From positions 30,225 to 94,224 of the forward strand of contig NZ_KE386617.1 of assembly GCF_000428045.1 (NCBI RefSeq): 64,000 bases of DNA, read 5' to 3'. Under the pieces are notes generated by a model, which did no database searches, had not been told where the DNA came from, and saw nothing but the letters and a program-made list of their open reading frames with translations. A program made the translations under genes and the position numbers. Every line of letters begins with the position of its first letter. Within the stretch, counting starts at the first letter, position 1. Origin of the DNA: Sedimenticola selenatireducens DSM 17993 (GTDB lineage Bacteria > Pseudomonadota > Gammaproteobacteria > Chromatiales > Chromatiaceae). Shown one piece after another: positions 18,539-28,232 of this stretch.

Positions 18539-19574
18539 GCCTCGCCCCCTGATGGCCAAAGGCCCTTGGTTGCGTGTAGTAGTCGATAGTGGGTGCCGCC
18601 ATGTTCATCAACAGCACGGCGAAGGCCACCGCATCGGGGTATCCGCCCCAGGTGCGTATGATAAATACCAGCAGACCGATGCTGGCGCCATACACCAGTT
18701 GTCCTTTCTTGGTAGTACAGGCGGAAACAGGATCGGTCGCGATAAAGAAGGCGCCGAGCAGGGTACCGCCGGTAAAGATGTGGAACATGCCGAACGGATA
18801 GGCTTCCTGGTCGAGGAAGTGAAACAGCATGGCGATGACCAGCAGGCTACCCAGCATGGAGACCGGGATATGCCAGCTGATAACCCGCGTGAAGAGCAGA
18901 AACAACCCGCCCAGCAGAAACCAGTTGCCTGCCCACTCCCAGCCGCGACCACCAAAGTCTCCCCATAGTGGCTGGATGAGGATCTCACTCAGCATCTTGC
19001 TCTGGTCGAGTTGGGTGAACATGGCGTCCAGCGGCGTGGCCATGGTGAGGGCGTCCCAGGAGAGTCCGGCCGGTAGCGTCCCGGTGAATATCACGCTGGC
19101 GCTCTGAATAAAAGTCAGCGGGTTTTCGTTGAGCATTTCCGGTGGCAGCCAGGAGGTCATCTGCACCGGATAGGAGACCAGCAACAGCACGTAGGCGGCC
19201 ATCGCCGGATTGAATGGGTTGTAACCCAGGCCGCCATAGATCTGTTTGACCATCAGGATGGCGAAGGCCACGCCGATTACCGTCAGCCACCAGGGCAGGA
19301 GCGGCGGCACGGCAACGGCAAACAACAGGGCGGTCAGTACGGCACTGAAGTCTCCGATCGCCGGCAGCACCGGGCGGTTTCTCAGGCGCACGGCGAGGGC
19401 CTCGCAAACAATGGCAGTGATGCTGGCGAGAATCATATTGATCAGTATGCCCCAGCCGAAATACCAGATCATGGCAATGGCGCCCGGGATCAATGCCAGG
19501 ATAACCAGCAGCATGGTTTTACTGACACTGTTGGGCCGGTCGCTATGAGGTGATGTTATTGTGGTAAAGCGCAT
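18531..19574 (-). CDS. rnfD: Rnf complex subunit D (membrane FMN protein)
   Basis: A 347-residue polytopic inner membrane subunit of the NqrB/RnfD family with about nine to ten hydrophobic helices. The flavin attachment region is WDALTMATPLDAMF near residue 183, where the Thr before Pro is the expected covalent FMN site. The late segment GGTLLGAFFIATDPVSACTT is highly conserved in the family. It starts three bases after the rnfC stop and overlaps the rnfG start, so these genes are surely co-transcribed. Confidence 0.95.
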   Translation of the reverse strand: MRFTTITSPHSDRPNSVSKTMLLVILALIPGAIAMIWYFGWGILINMILASITAIVCEALAVRLRNRPVLPAIGDFSAVLTALLFAVAVPPLLPWWLTVIGVAFAILMVKQIYGGLGYNPFNPAMAAYVLLLVSYPVQMTSWLPPEMLNENPLTFIQSASVIFTGTLPAGLSWDALTMATPLDAMFTQLDQSKMLSEILIQPLWGDFGGRGWEWAGNWFLLGGLFLLFTRVISWHIPVSMLGSLLVIAMLFHFLDQEAYPFGMFHIFTGGTLLGAFFIATDPVSACTTKKGQLVYGASIGLLVFIIRTWGGYPDAVAFAVLLMNMAAPTIDYYTQPRAFGHQGARRD

Positions 19575-19577
19575 CGG

Positions 19578-21299
19578 TTATCCATCCTGCTTTTCAGAGG
19601 TAACGGCGTCGGTACTACTTTCCGCCCTGCGCTGATCCGCCTGCTCAATGGCCTGTTTCTGGGCCTCGCTCAGGTCCGACTGGTTTTTCGGCTCAATGCC
19701 TTGTTCGGCGAGCTTGGCTTTTTTCTCAGCGGCGCGTTTCAGGGCTGCGGCGATTGCGGCCTTTTTGGGATCCTCTTCAGCGCCGGCCTCCGGCTTGTCC
19801 GACTTGGGTTTTTTTGCTGCAGGTTTATTCAATGCCTCTTTCTTTTGCCGCAACTTGGCCTGGCGTTCGGCTTCCAGGCGTTCTTTCCGGGCAACCTGCG
19901 CCTCGTGACGCTGGCGCGCGCGTTCCGCCGCCCGCTGCTCCTTCTCCTGCGCCCAGCTCTCGGTTTTGGCAAAGCGGAAATACTGCACCAGGGGAATATG
20001 GGAGGGGCAGACATGGGAGCAGCAGCCGCACTCGATACAATCGAACAGGTTGTACTCCTGCACCTTCTCCAGATCCTTGGCCCGGGCATACCAGTACATC
20101 TGCTGCGGCAGCAGATTGGCGGGGCAGGCAATGGCACAGCGACCGCAGCGAATACAGGCTGATGCCACCCCTGGATCAGGGGCTTCACTGCTGTCGGCGG
20201 CCAGCAGGCAGTTAGTCGCCTTGGTGATAGGTACTTCGTCGCTGGCCAGGGTAATGCCCATCATTGGCCCGCCCACGATCAGTTTGGATACCTGGTCGGT
20301 ATAGCCTCCGGCCTGTTTGATCAGTTCCGATGCCGGAGTGCCGATCAACACTTCCAGGTTTTTCGGTTGCTGAACGCCATTGCCGGTGATGGTAATGTAG
20401 CGGGAGATCAGTGGCTTGCCCTCAATCACTGCCTCGGCAACGGCGAAGGCGGTGGTTACATTGTGACAAATCATGCCGATTTTGGCCGGAATGCTGCCTG
20501 AAGGGACCTCTTTGCCGGTGAGTACCTTGATAAGCTGCTTTTCGCCACCGCTGGGATACAGCGTGGGGATGGCAATGACCGATACCCAGTCCATACCGGC
20601 GTCAGTGACGGCCTGGCGCAGCCGGCGGATCGCTTCCGGTTTGTTGTCTTCGATGCCAAACAGACAGCGCTCGGCGCCGATCAGCCGGCGGATAATGCCG
20701 ACGCCGTGCAGAATTTTTTCTGCCTGCGTCTGCATCAGCAGATCATCGCAGGTGATGTAGGGCTCGCACTCGGCGCCATTGATGATCAGGGTGTGGATCG
20801 GGTTTTCCAGGCCCGGCGTCAGCTTGACGCTGGACGGGAACGCGGCTCCGCCCATGCCGACAATACCCGCGTTGCGAATGCGCTCGCGCAGCAGCGAGGG
20901 ATCGGCATGCGGATAGTCGGGAATCGGTTCCAGCTGATTTCCCCAGGTCTCTTTGCCGTCGGTCTCGATAACCACGCAGGCAGCGGGCAGTCCGGACGGG
21001 TGGGGAATGGGCAGGGTTTCGATGGCCACCACGGTGCCCGAGGAGGGGGCGTGCACCGGTGCGCTCACATACCCCTGCGGTTTTGCCAGCATGTCTCCCT
21101 TGAGCACCTGATCACCGACCTTGACCAGCGGCTCCGCGCTCTGACCGATATGCTGATGCAGCGGTATGATCAGTCGTTTGGGCAGTGCTGCCTTTTCCAG
21201 GGGGAGCGTCAGCGACTGGCTTTTGTTATCCGGCAGGTGCAACCCTCCGTTGAAACGGTAGAGGGTATGCTTCTGCTGCTTTTGCAAGGAATGCTGCAT
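19578..21299 (-). CDS. rnfC: Rnf complex subunit C (NADH/FMN and 4Fe-4S protein)
   Basis: A 573-residue peripheral subunit facing the cytoplasm, which takes or gives electrons to NAD(H). It has the family N-terminus (LYRFNGGLHLPDNK), an NADH/FMN-binding Complex1_51K-like domain with NAGIVGMGGAAFPSSVKL, then two [4Fe-4S] motifs (CIRCGRCAIACP and CIECGCCSHVCP), and a long Lys/Ala/Glu-rich tail of about 130 residues, as in many gammaproteobacteria. The start at 21299 lies five bases after the rnfB stop; the frame is open further upstream, but only by overlapping rnfB. Confidence 0.95.
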   Translation of the reverse strand: MQHSLQKQQKHTLYRFNGGLHLPDNKSQSLTLPLEKAALPKRLIIPLHQHIGQSAEPLVKVGDQVLKGDMLAKPQGYVSAPVHAPSSGTVVAIETLPIPHPSGLPAACVVIETDGKETWGNQLEPIPDYPHADPSLLRERIRNAGIVGMGGAAFPSSVKLTPGLENPIHTLIINGAECEPYITCDDLLMQTQAEKILHGVGIIRRLIGAERCLFGIEDNKPEAIRRLRQAVTDAGMDWVSVIAIPTLYPSGGEKQLIKVLTGKEVPSGSIPAKIGMICHNVTTAFAVAEAVIEGKPLISRYITITGNGVQQPKNLEVLIGTPASELIKQAGGYTDQVSKLIVGGPMMGITLASDEVPITKATNCLLAADSSEAPDPGVASACIRCGRCAIACPANLLPQQMYWYARAKDLEKVQEYNLFDCIECGCCSHVCPSHIPLVQYFRFAKTESWAQEKEQRAAERARQRHEAQVARKERLEAERQAKLRQKKEALNKPAAKKPKSDKPEAGAEEDPKKAAIAAALKRAAEKKAKLAEQGIEPKNQSDLSEAQKQAIEQADQRRAESSTDAVTSEKQDG

Positions 21300-21304
21300 A
21301 TCGT

Positions 21305-21877
21305 CTAGTTCTCGGAGGCGGCTACAAGGGCGCCGTTGTTGCGGGTGTCCCCCGGGAATGGCCATTTCCAGTTGCTGGTATTGACTTCAAGCGGCACCAT
21401 GTCAATGCATTCCACCGGACAGGGCGGCAGGCACAGCCCGCAGCCGGTGCACTCGCTGCGGATGACCGTGTGCATGTGCTTGGCAGAACCCAGAATGGCG
21501 TCTACCGGACATGCCTGGATACAGAGGGTACAACCGATACACTCGTCCTCCCGAATCACGGCAACGGCCTTGGGCTTCTCCTCGGCGGCGGCACCTTCCA
21601 GGGGAACCGGATCCTTACCCAGCAGATCGGCCAGGGCGATCATGGTGGTTTCACCGCCGGGCGGGCAGGCGTTGATTTCGGCCTCATCCTGGGCCAGCGC
21701 TTCAGCGTAGGCGCGGCAGCCCGGAAAGCTGCACTGGCCGCACTGGGTCTGGGGCAGCAGGGCCTCGATCTTCTCTACAATCGGGTCTCCCTCCACATGG
21801 AAGCGGATGGAGGAGTAGCCGAGCAGCAGGCCAAAGGCAAGTGCCAGCAGGGCAATGGCGGCTATTGCTATCAACAT
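21305..21877 (-). CDS. rnfB: Rnf complex subunit B (iron-sulfur protein)
   Basis: A 190-residue electron carrier anchored by one N-terminal helix ([20 protein letters not shown]). A [4Fe-4S] domain uses C46, C49, C54 and C71 (CGQCSFPGC...CPPGG), and a two-cluster ferredoxin domain uses C113/116/119/123 and C143/146/149/153. It passes electrons from soluble ferredoxin into the membrane complex. It follows rnfA after 12 bases and precedes rnfC. Length is that of the short gammaproteobacterial form (E. coli RsxB 192). Confidence 0.96.
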   Translation of the reverse strand: MLIAIAAIALLALAFGLLLGYSSIRFHVEGDPIVEKIEALLPQTQCGQCSFPGCRAYAEALAQDEAEINACPPGGETTMIALADLLGKDPVPLEGAAAEEKPKAVAVIREDECIGCTLCIQACPVDAILGSAKHMHTVIRSECTGCGLCLPPCPVECIDMVPLEVNTSNWKWPFPGDTRNNGALVAASEN

Positions 21878-21889
21878 CTTGATGCCACC

Positions 21890-22471
21890 TCAGCTCGACA
21901 CCAGGCCGGAAAAGCCCATGAAGGCGATAGACATCAGTCCTGCGGTAATCATGGCGATGGCGCTGCCCTGGAAGGGGGCAGGGACGTCGGAGACAGTTAC
22001 CCGTTCGCGCATGGCGGCGAACAGCACCAGCACCAGGGAGAAACCGGCGGCGGCGCCGAAACCATATAGACCTGATTCAATAAAGCCGTGCTGCTCCTGA
22101 ACATTTAGCAGGGCCACACCCAGTACCGCGCAGTTAGTGGTGATCAGTGGTAGAAAGATGCCCAGCAGTTGATACAGCACCGGACTGGTTTTGTGCATCA
22201 CCATCTCGGTGAACTGCACCAGCACGGCAATCACCAGGATGAAGGTGATGGTGCGCAGATATTCCAGCCCCAGCGGAGCGAGCAGGTACTCGTTGGCGAG
22301 ATAGCTGCAAATGGAAGAGAGCGTCAGCACAAAGGTGGTGGCCATACCCATGCCGACCGCCGTCTCCAGTTTTTTGGAGACGCCCATGAAGGGGCACAGG
22401 CCGAGAAACTTCACCAGGACGAAGTTGTTGACCAGCACGGTACTGACAAGGATGAGTGCGTACTCTTTCAT
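21890..22471 (-). CDS. rnfA: Rnf complex subunit A
   Basis: A 193-residue integral membrane subunit with six hydrophobic helices, homologous to RnfE in an inverted topology. Conserved segments include [20 protein letters not shown] and [19 protein letters not shown], each with a Cys expected to ligate the shared membrane iron-sulfur centre. It is the first gene of the rnfABCDGE operon. In E. coli the same set (rsx) also keeps SoxR reduced; in this organism the role could be that or supply of low-potential electrons. Confidence 0.96.
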   Translation of the reverse strand: MKEYALILVSTVLVNNFVLVKFLGLCPFMGVSKKLETAVGMGMATTFVLTLSSICSYLANEYLLAPLGLEYLRTITFILVIAVLVQFTEMVMHKTSPVLYQLLGIFLPLITTNCAVLGVALLNVQEQHGFIESGLYGFGAAAGFSLVLVLFAAMRERVTVSDVPAPFQGSAIAMITAGLMSIAFMGFSGLVSS

Positions 22472-22506
22472 CTAAAGCAGACCTACTCCATGAAGAGGGA
22501 TGGCCG

Positions 22507-22535
22507 ATAGTAGTGGTTAACCCTAATGCTAACAA
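22507..22535 (-). promoter_or_regulatory. Possible promoter of the rnf operon
   Basis: On the minus strand, TTGTTA (22535-22530) and TACTAT (22512-22507) are 17 bases apart and precede rnfA by 35 bases. Both hexamers match four of six consensus positions. Confidence 0.35.
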
Positions 22536-22616
22536 CCGACAGTTTATGTGTGTATAACCTTATAACCTTTGGGTATATGCGGTGATTACCTGAAGTATAT
22601 TGCATTATATATCATC

Positions 22617-22661
22617 AGCCAACAGAAAATACATGCACAATATTTCATGCATCTATTGGCT
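22617..22661. promoter_or_regulatory. Nested inverted repeat between metG and rnfA
   Basis: AGCCAA (22617-22622) faces TTGGCT (22656-22661), and inside it ATGCA (22633-22637) faces TGCAT (22648-22652). CATGCA also occurs as a direct repeat 14 bases apart. It lies in an AT-rich stretch about 150 bases upstream of rnfA and 90 downstream of metG. It could be an operator or a weak metG transcript end. Confidence 0.35.
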
Positions 22662-22752
22662 GGCTGCTCTTGATTTTACTCGCGGGTGCATCACGTATAC
22701 CGTTTTCCGGTAATTATCGTATTAAAAACAGCGGGTTATTCTTTCCTGCTGC

Positions 22753-24789
22753 TTACTTAACCCGCATGCCCGGCTTGGCCCCGCTATCCGGAGAAAGAAT
22801 GAAAAGTTCTTTCCCGCCGGGTCCTGCCGCCAGCACCATGCCCTCGGACAGACCGAACCGCATCTTTCTGGGCGCCAGGTTGGCCACCATCACGGTCAGC
22901 CGTCCCTCCAGTTCGGCGGGATCGTAGGCGGATTTGATACCGGCAAAAACATTGCGCGTCTCTCCGTCCAGATCGAGCGTCAGCTGCAACAGTTTTTCCG
23001 CCCCTTCAACCCGTTCCGCCTTGACGATCTTTACTATCCGCAGATCGACCTTGGCGAAGTCGGCATATTCGATAGTGTCGCTGATCGGGTCGGCAGCAAG
23101 TGGTCCGCTCGCTTTGGCGGTGGCGTCCTGCTTTTCCAGGTCCTCCGTCGATGCCGCAATGATCGCTTGGATCTGGCTCGGCTCGACCCGGGTCATCAGC
23201 GGCTTGAAGGCGTCTATGCTATGGCTCAGCAGGGGGCTGCCGAGTGATTCCCAGCTGAGTGGATCGACCCGCAAAAAAGCCTCCGAACGCTCGGCGGTTG
23301 CCGGCAGGATGGGCCGCAGGTAGCCGATCAGCAGGCGGAACAGGTTGAGACCCATGGAGCAGACCTGCTGCAGTTCGGTATCACGCCCTGCCTCCTTGGC
23401 CATGATCCAGGGCTTTTTCTCATCGATGTACTGATTTGCGCGGTCAGCAAGCGCCATGATTTCACGCACGGCACGGCTGAATTCGCGTTTTTCATAATGC
23501 TCGGCAATCTGGTCGCCGGCCTCGGCAAAGCTCTGAAACAGTGCCGGATCGGCCAGTTGATCAGCCAGTTTTCCGTCGAATCGTTTTTTCACAAAGCCCG
23601 CGCAGCGGCTGGCGATATTCACCACCTTGCCGACCAGGTCGGAGTTGACCCGCGCCTGGAAATCATCCAGGTTGAGATCGATATCCTCGATACCCGAGCC
23701 GAGCTTGGCGGCAAAGTAATAGCGCAGATATTCCGGATTCAGGTGATCCAGGTAGGTGCGGGCCTTGATAAAGGTACCGCGTGATTTGGACATCTTCTGG
23801 CCATCCACCGTCAGGAAGCCGTGGGAGAATACCGCCGTCGGGGTGCGGAAATCGGCGCCATGCAGCATGGCGGGCCAGAACAGGGCGTGGAAATAGATAA
23901 TGTCCTTGCCGATAAAATGGTACAGCTCGGCGCTGGACTCCCTGCTCCAGAAGTCATCGAACTCCAGTCCATCGGTGCGATCGCACAGGTTCCTGAAACT
24001 GGCCATGTAGCCGATCGGCGCATCCAGCCAGACATAGAAGTATTTGCCCGGATGGTCGGGAATCTCAAAGCCGAAGTAGGGGGCGTCGCGGGAAATATCC
24101 CACTCGTGCAGTCCGGCCTCGAACCATTCGCCCAGCTTGTTGGCCACCTCGGCCTGCAGGTGACCGCCGCGGGTCCATGCCTTCAGCATGGCCTCGAAAT
24201 TGGCCAGCTTGAAAAAGTAGTGTTCGGATTCCCGGTCCACCGGAGTCGCGCCGGAGACGGCCGAGACCGGGTTCTTCAGTTCGTTGGGAGAGTAGCTGGC
24301 ACCACAGACCTCACAGTTGTCGCCATACTGGTCCTGGGCGCCACACTTCGGGCACTCGCCCTTGATGAACCGGTCCGGCAGGAACATCTCCTCGATCGGG
24401 TCATACGCCTGGGTAATGGTGCGGTTGGCAATGTTCCCTTTTTCCTTGTTGCGCTGATAGATCAGGGATGCGTAATGTCGGTTCTCTTCCGAGTGGGTGG
24501 AGTGGTAATTATCAAAGGCCACATTGAAATCGGCGAAATCGGCCTTATGCTCCTGGGCGACCCGGGTGATCAGGGCTTCGGGTTCAATACCTTCCTTGCG
24601 GGCACGCAGCATGATGGGGGTGCCGTGTGCGTCGTCGGCGCAGACATAGAGACACTGATTACCGCGCATCTTTTGAAAGCGGACCCAGATGTCGGTTTGG
24701 ATATATTCCACCATGTGGCCAATATGGATCGGGCCATTGGCATAGGGAAGGGCGCTGGTCACCAGTATTTTTCGCGCTGTCTGATTCAT
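22753..24789 (-). CDS. metG: Methionyl-tRNA synthetase
   Basis: A 678-residue class I aminoacyl-tRNA synthetase that charges tRNA-Met. It has the HIGH signature as H22-I-G-H25 in [13 protein letters not shown], the zinc knuckle with C146, C149, C159 and C162, KMSKS in [15 protein letters not shown], and a C-terminal EMAP/Trbp111-like tRNA-binding domain ([20 protein letters not shown]) used for dimerisation. ATG 24789 matches the family N-terminus; the frame stays open 24 codons upstream with no family-like sequence. It is divergent from apbC, the same arrangement as in E. coli. Confidence 0.97.
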   Translation of the reverse strand: MNQTARKILVTSALPYANGPIHIGHMVEYIQTDIWVRFQKMRGNQCLYVCADDAHGTPIMLRARKEGIEPEALITRVAQEHKADFADFNVAFDNYHSTHSEENRHYASLIYQRNKEKGNIANRTITQAYDPIEEMFLPDRFIKGECPKCGAQDQYGDNCEVCGASYSPNELKNPVSAVSGATPVDRESEHYFFKLANFEAMLKAWTRGGHLQAEVANKLGEWFEAGLHEWDISRDAPYFGFEIPDHPGKYFYVWLDAPIGYMASFRNLCDRTDGLEFDDFWSRESSAELYHFIGKDIIYFHALFWPAMLHGADFRTPTAVFSHGFLTVDGQKMSKSRGTFIKARTYLDHLNPEYLRYYFAAKLGSGIEDIDLNLDDFQARVNSDLVGKVVNIASRCAGFVKKRFDGKLADQLADPALFQSFAEAGDQIAEHYEKREFSRAVREIMALADRANQYIDEKKPWIMAKEAGRDTELQQVCSMGLNLFRLLIGYLRPILPATAERSEAFLRVDPLSWESLGSPLLSHSIDAFKPLMTRVEPSQIQAIIAASTEDLEKQDATAKASGPLAADPISDTIEYADFAKVDLRIVKIVKAERVEGAEKLLQLTLDLDGETRNVFAGIKSAYDPAELEGRLTVMVANLAPRKMRFGLSEGMVLAAGPGGKELFILSPDSGAKPGMRVK

Positions 24790-24876
24790 GATTTCATGGC
24801 TGCGTTTGAGGGGAAAGAGATCCGGCCGACAGGTTTGATGGTCCACGCCACAACCCGCCATCCAATAAAACGATCA

Positions 24877-24885
24877 ATTATCACA
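24877..24885 (-). promoter_or_regulatory. Possible extended -10 promoter of metG
   Basis: On the minus strand TGT-GATAAT (24885-24877) forms an extended -10 element about 88 bases before the metG start. The -35 region is weak. The metG-apbC intergenic region (24790-25113) otherwise shows only the apbC promoter. Confidence 0.4.
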
Positions 24886-25023
24886 TAATTAACCGGATCG
24901 CGAAAACCAATCAACGTTGGCCCTCTGCGCATGGTTGTTCAGAAAAGCCAAGTGTTACAGGGATTTAATGGAGCCGGAAAGGATAATTGTCAATACAGAT
25001 ATTTGAAAGACCTAGCGATTTGG

Positions 25024-25052
25024 TTGGGCATAAGCATTTTTTAATGTAGAAT
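25024..25052 (+). promoter_or_regulatory. Predicted promoter of apbC
   Basis: TTGGGC (25024-25029) and TAGAAT (25047-25052) are 17 bases apart. The ATG of apbC is 61 bases downstream with GTAGGAG (25101-25107) as ribosome-binding site. Confidence 0.55.
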
Positions 25053-25113
25053 GCGCGGCCATCATTACCCGAATTTGCGGCCTCCCGGTGGGGCCATCTC
25101 GTAGGAGCATGCA

Positions 25114-26205
25114 ATGGCTGAAGTAACAAAAGAGTTGATCGAAGAGGCAATCAAAGGGTACATAGAGCCCCACTTGGAAAAGGACCTGGTCAGTGCCAAG
25201 TTTATCAAGAGCATAGAGATCGATGGCGGCGCGGTGAAGGTAGCCGTCGAGCTGGGTTTTCCGGCAAAGGGTTTCAAGGATGAACTGGCCGACGCACTGA
25301 AGGCGCAGATTACCACCGTGGAGGGTGTCTCTTCCGTGGCGGTGGATGTGAACTGGAAGATCACCGCCCACTCGGTGCAGAAATCACTGAAGCCGATTGA
25401 TAATGTAAAGAACATCATCGCCGTGGCTTCCGGCAAGGGCGGTGTGGGTAAATCCACCACGGCGGTCAATCTGGCGCTGGCGCTGGTGGAAGAAGGCGCC
25501 ACCGTGGGCCTGCTGGATGCAGACATCTACGGACCGTCCCAGCCGCGCATGCTGGGTGTCTCCGGTCAGCCGGAATCGAAAGACGGCAAGAGCCTTGAGC
25601 CGATGCAGAATTACGGCATCCAGGCGATGTCCATCGGATTTCTGATCGATGAAGAGACCCCAATGATCTGGCGCGGCCCCATGGTCACCCAGGCGCTGGA
25701 ACAGTTGCTGAACGACACCAACTGGGCCAATCTTGATTACCTGATTATCGATCTGCCGCCGGGTACCGGCGATACCCAGCTGACCCTGGCCCAGAAGGTG
25801 CCGGTGTCGGGTGCCGTGGTGGTGACCACGCCCCAGGACATCGCCCTGCTGGATGCGCGCAAGGGCTTCAAAATGTTCGAGAAGGTCGAGGTGCCGGTAC
25901 TGGGTATCGTCGAGAATATGAGCATCCACATCTGCTCCAACTGCGGCCATGAAGAGCATATTTTCGGAGAGGGTGGCGGCAAGCGGATGGCGGAACAGTA
26001 CGGAGTCAATTTCCTCGGTGCCCTGCCGCTGGATATCCGTATTCGTGAAGAGACCGATGGTGGCAAGCCGACCGTGGTGGCCGATCCCGATGCGCGTATT
26101 TCCCAGATCTATCGTGAAATTGCCCGCCGGACCACGGCTATACTCGCCCTGCAGGCCAAGAGTTACGCGGCCAAGTTCCCCAATATCGTGATCCAGAACA
26201 ACTGA
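25114..26205 (+). CDS. apbC: Iron-sulfur cluster carrier protein ApbC/Mrp
   Basis: A 363-residue P-loop ATPase that carries and transfers [4Fe-4S] clusters to apoproteins. The N-terminal MIP18/DUF59-like domain covers about residues 1-90, followed by the deviant Walker A GKGGVGKST (107-115) of the Mrp/MinD class, LDADIYGPSQPRM, and the cluster-binding C274-x-x-C277 (CSNC). The length fits E. coli ApbC/Mrp (369). It is divergent from metG as in other gammaproteobacteria and 89 bases upstream of a deaminase gene on the same strand. Confidence 0.95.
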   Translation: MAEVTKELIEEAIKGYIEPHLEKDLVSAKFIKSIEIDGGAVKVAVELGFPAKGFKDELADALKAQITTVEGVSSVAVDVNWKITAHSVQKSLKPIDNVKNIIAVASGKGGVGKSTTAVNLALALVEEGATVGLLDADIYGPSQPRMLGVSGQPESKDGKSLEPMQNYGIQAMSIGFLIDEETPMIWRGPMVTQALEQLLNDTNWANLDYLIIDLPPGTGDTQLTLAQKVPVSGAVVVTTPQDIALLDARKGFKMFEKVEVPVLGIVENMSIHICSNCGHEEHIFGEGGGKRMAEQYGVNFLGALPLDIRIREETDGGKPTVVADPDARISQIYREIARRTTAILALQAKSYAAKFPNIVIQNN

Positions 26206-26294
26206 CCGTAAGACGCCGGGTGGCGGGCTTCCCATCACCCGGCGGTTCCCTTTGCCGCTTAAACATCAACAGATCATCTAGTGAGGCCACCCGA

Positions 26295-26816
26295 ATGAGT
26301 GTCAAGTGGGATACCCGTTTCCTGGGGCTGGCGGCCCATATCTCCGCCTGGAGCAAGGATCCATCGTCCCAGGTGGGCGCGGTGATCACGGATGGCAACC
26401 GGATCGTTTCTGTCGGCTATAACGGCTTTGCTGCCGGGGTGGAGGATCGGACGGAGCGGCTCACGGACCGCAACTGCAAGCTCAATCTGACCATTCATGC
26501 GGAAGAGAACGCGATGATCTTCGCCAAGCGGGATCTCACCGGCTGCACCGTCTATGTCACCCATCCTCCCTGTCCCCGCTGCGCCTCGAAGTTGATCCAG
26601 GAGGAGGTCGGACGGATTGTCTGCATCGCACCCAGCGAGGATTTCCTTTCGCGTTGGGCCGATGACCTGAAGCTCTCCCAGGAGATGTATCAGGAGGCCG
26701 GGGTCGAGTACAGCAGCTATGATCTCGAGCAGATCAATGTGGACGATGCCCACATCACTGTCGCGCCGGGCGGCTTTTTTAAATCGGTCATGAACCGCCT
26801 GTTGCGGCGGGACTGA
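26295..26816 (+). CDS. dCMP deaminase-like zinc deaminase
   Basis: A 173-residue member of the cytidine/deoxycytidylate deaminase family. The zinc site is complete: H68-A-E70 (HAEENA, with Glu as proton shuttle) and C93-P-R-C96 (PPCPRC). GYNGFAAGVEDRTERL resembles the dCMP deaminase (ComEB/DCD1) substrate loop, so conversion of dCMP to dUMP for thymidylate synthesis is the best guess. ATG 26295 begins at the family start; an upstream in-frame TTG-type extension would run back towards apbC. It ends two bases from the end of the convergent DUF3108 gene. Confidence 0.85.
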   Translation: MSVKWDTRFLGLAAHISAWSKDPSSQVGAVITDGNRIVSVGYNGFAAGVEDRTERLTDRNCKLNLTIHAEENAMIFAKRDLTGCTVYVTHPPCPRCASKLIQEEVGRIVCIAPSEDFLSRWADDLKLSQEMYQEAGVEYSSYDLEQINVDDAHITVAPGGFFKSVMNRLLRRD

Positions 26817-26817
26817 T

Positions 26818-27567
26818 TCAACTCTCCCCGTCCTGCCAGGTGACGGAGATCAGTTCCATCACATAATCCCCGTCCTTTTCGTGCTTGGCGATTTTTACTG
26901 GCAGATAATTCAGCTCGGGGGCGAACCAGAGGGTGGCCCGTGACGGCCGGTCATCCTTGTTGCGCGCCAGCTTGATGGTCTGATATTCCCCTGATTCAGT
27001 GCTGATCAGCTCCCGGTTCACTTCCGTGTAACGATAGCTTTTCAGCAATCCGCCGTCGGCCACCTGATATTCGGCCGCCCTGTCACCACGGCCGAGCGCC
27101 AGTATAAGAGCCAGCTGCTGGCTGAATTTGTCCTGGGTTCCTTTTGGTATCTCCATCGACCAGAGAGAGCCGGCGGTCTGGTTGGCCACCCGGCTGGCCG
27201 GCCAGTTGAAATCAAGGTTCACCTGACGGGTCCGCTTGGGCCGCTTGTGAGTGTACAGGTAGCGGGATGGAATGATAGTGTCATCCACGATCCGCCCCTC
27301 GCTCTGTTCGGTGATCTCATCCTTGCGAAATACCGCTGCCAGCCCAACAGGGGCGGTATAGGCCCGGTAGCTGTATTGGCCATCATCGGACAAGCGCAGG
27401 GTGATGTTTGCCCGGCCGATCACCAGGCTCCCCATGCTGACGCGATACTCGGCACTGTAAGGCTTGATCGTCTGCCCGGATGCCGCCGGCTGGGCAATCC
27501 CGGGTAGTGGCACCAGCCAGGTGGCCAGCAGCAGTGTGAGCAGGGATCTCACCGGGCGACCGTTCAT
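26818..27567 (-). CDS. Exported DUF3108 protein
   Basis: A 249-residue protein with a signal peptide (RSLLTLLLATWLVPLPGIAQ, cut after AQA near 27) and a beta-rich DUF3108 domain: YSAEYRVSMGSLVIGRANIT at the start and the late AELNYLPVKIAKHEKDGDYV-type strand. Its function is not established. Its start codon overlaps the purN stop by four bases (27564-27567), and the purM-purN-DUF3108 order is a common gammaproteobacterial arrangement, so it is co-transcribed with purine genes without an evident metabolic link. Confidence 0.85.
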   Translation of the reverse strand: MNGRPVRSLLTLLLATWLVPLPGIAQPAASGQTIKPYSAEYRVSMGSLVIGRANITLRLSDDGQYSYRAYTAPVGLAAVFRKDEITEQSEGRIVDDTIIPSRYLYTHKRPKRTRQVNLDFNWPASRVANQTAGSLWSMEIPKGTQDKFSQQLALILALGRGDRAAEYQVADGGLLKSYRYTEVNRELISTESGEYQTIKLARNKDDRPSRATLWFAPELNYLPVKIAKHEKDGDYVMELISVTWQDGES

Positions 27568-28232
27568 TCGGTGCTTACCTGATTGAATTCCATGATCTTC
27601 GGTTCTCGCAGGGTTTTTCCGTCCAGTTCAATGAAGCCCTGAGTGACCTTCAGTCGCCCCTCGGCAAACCAGCGGATCACCGCAGGGTAGATGCGATGCT
27701 CCTGGGTCAGTACCCGTGCCGCCAGTGTGGCTTCGTCGTCACCCGGCTCCACCGGTACCCGGACTTGCAGTATCACCGGCCCCCCATCCAGCTCCTCGGT
27801 CACCAGATGCACACTGGCCCCGTGTACTCGGTCTCCAGCCTCCAGTGCACGCTGATGGGTATGCAGGCCCCGGTACTTTGGCAATAGCGAGGGGTGGATG
27901 TTCAGCAGGCGTCCCTGGTAATGGGTGACAAAGCCGGGGGTCAGGATGCGCATAAAACCGGCCAGTACCACCAGTGCCGGCTGATAACTGTCGATCAATT
28001 CCATCAGCGCCTGGTCATAGGTTTCCCGGTCCGGGTAATCGGTGTGGTCGAGCACCCGGGTGGGGATGGAGGCCTGACGGGCCCTTTCCAGGCCGAAGGC
28101 GTCGCCCCGGTTGCTGATGACACCGCGAATCTCCACCGGGAGGTCGTCGTTGGCGCCATCAATGATCGCCTGCAGATTACTGCCGCTGCCCGATAGCAGC
28201 ACGACAATGGGAAGTTTTCGCTGTTCCGTCAC
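27564..28232 (-). CDS. purN: Phosphoribosylglycinamide formyltransferase (GART)
   Basis: A 222-residue enzyme using 10-formyltetrahydrofolate to formylate GAR, the third step of purine synthesis. It starts with [17 protein letters not shown] (phosphate-binding loop), and carries the catalytic triad N111, H113 ([16 protein letters not shown]) and D149 ([11 protein letters not shown]). Start overlaps the purM stop by four bases (28229-28232), and it overlaps the next gene likewise. Normal length for PurN. Confidence 0.97.
   Translation of the reverse strand: MTEQRKLPIVVLLSGSGSNLQAIIDGANDDLPVEIRGVISNRGDAFGLERARQASIPTRVLDHTDYPDRETYDQALMELIDSYQPALVVLAGFMRILTPGFVTHYQGRLLNIHPSLLPKYRGLHTHQRALEAGDRVHGASVHLVTEELDGGPVILQVRVPVEPGDDEATLAARVLTQEHRIYPAVIRWFAEGRLKVTQGFIELDGKTLREPKIMEFNQVSTE

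Noticed and set aside
18539-18559. TTG 18559 as rnfG start
   Set aside because: It would overlap rnfD by 29 bases and lacks a ribosome-binding site, while GTG 18538 has a purine-rich sequence just upstream.
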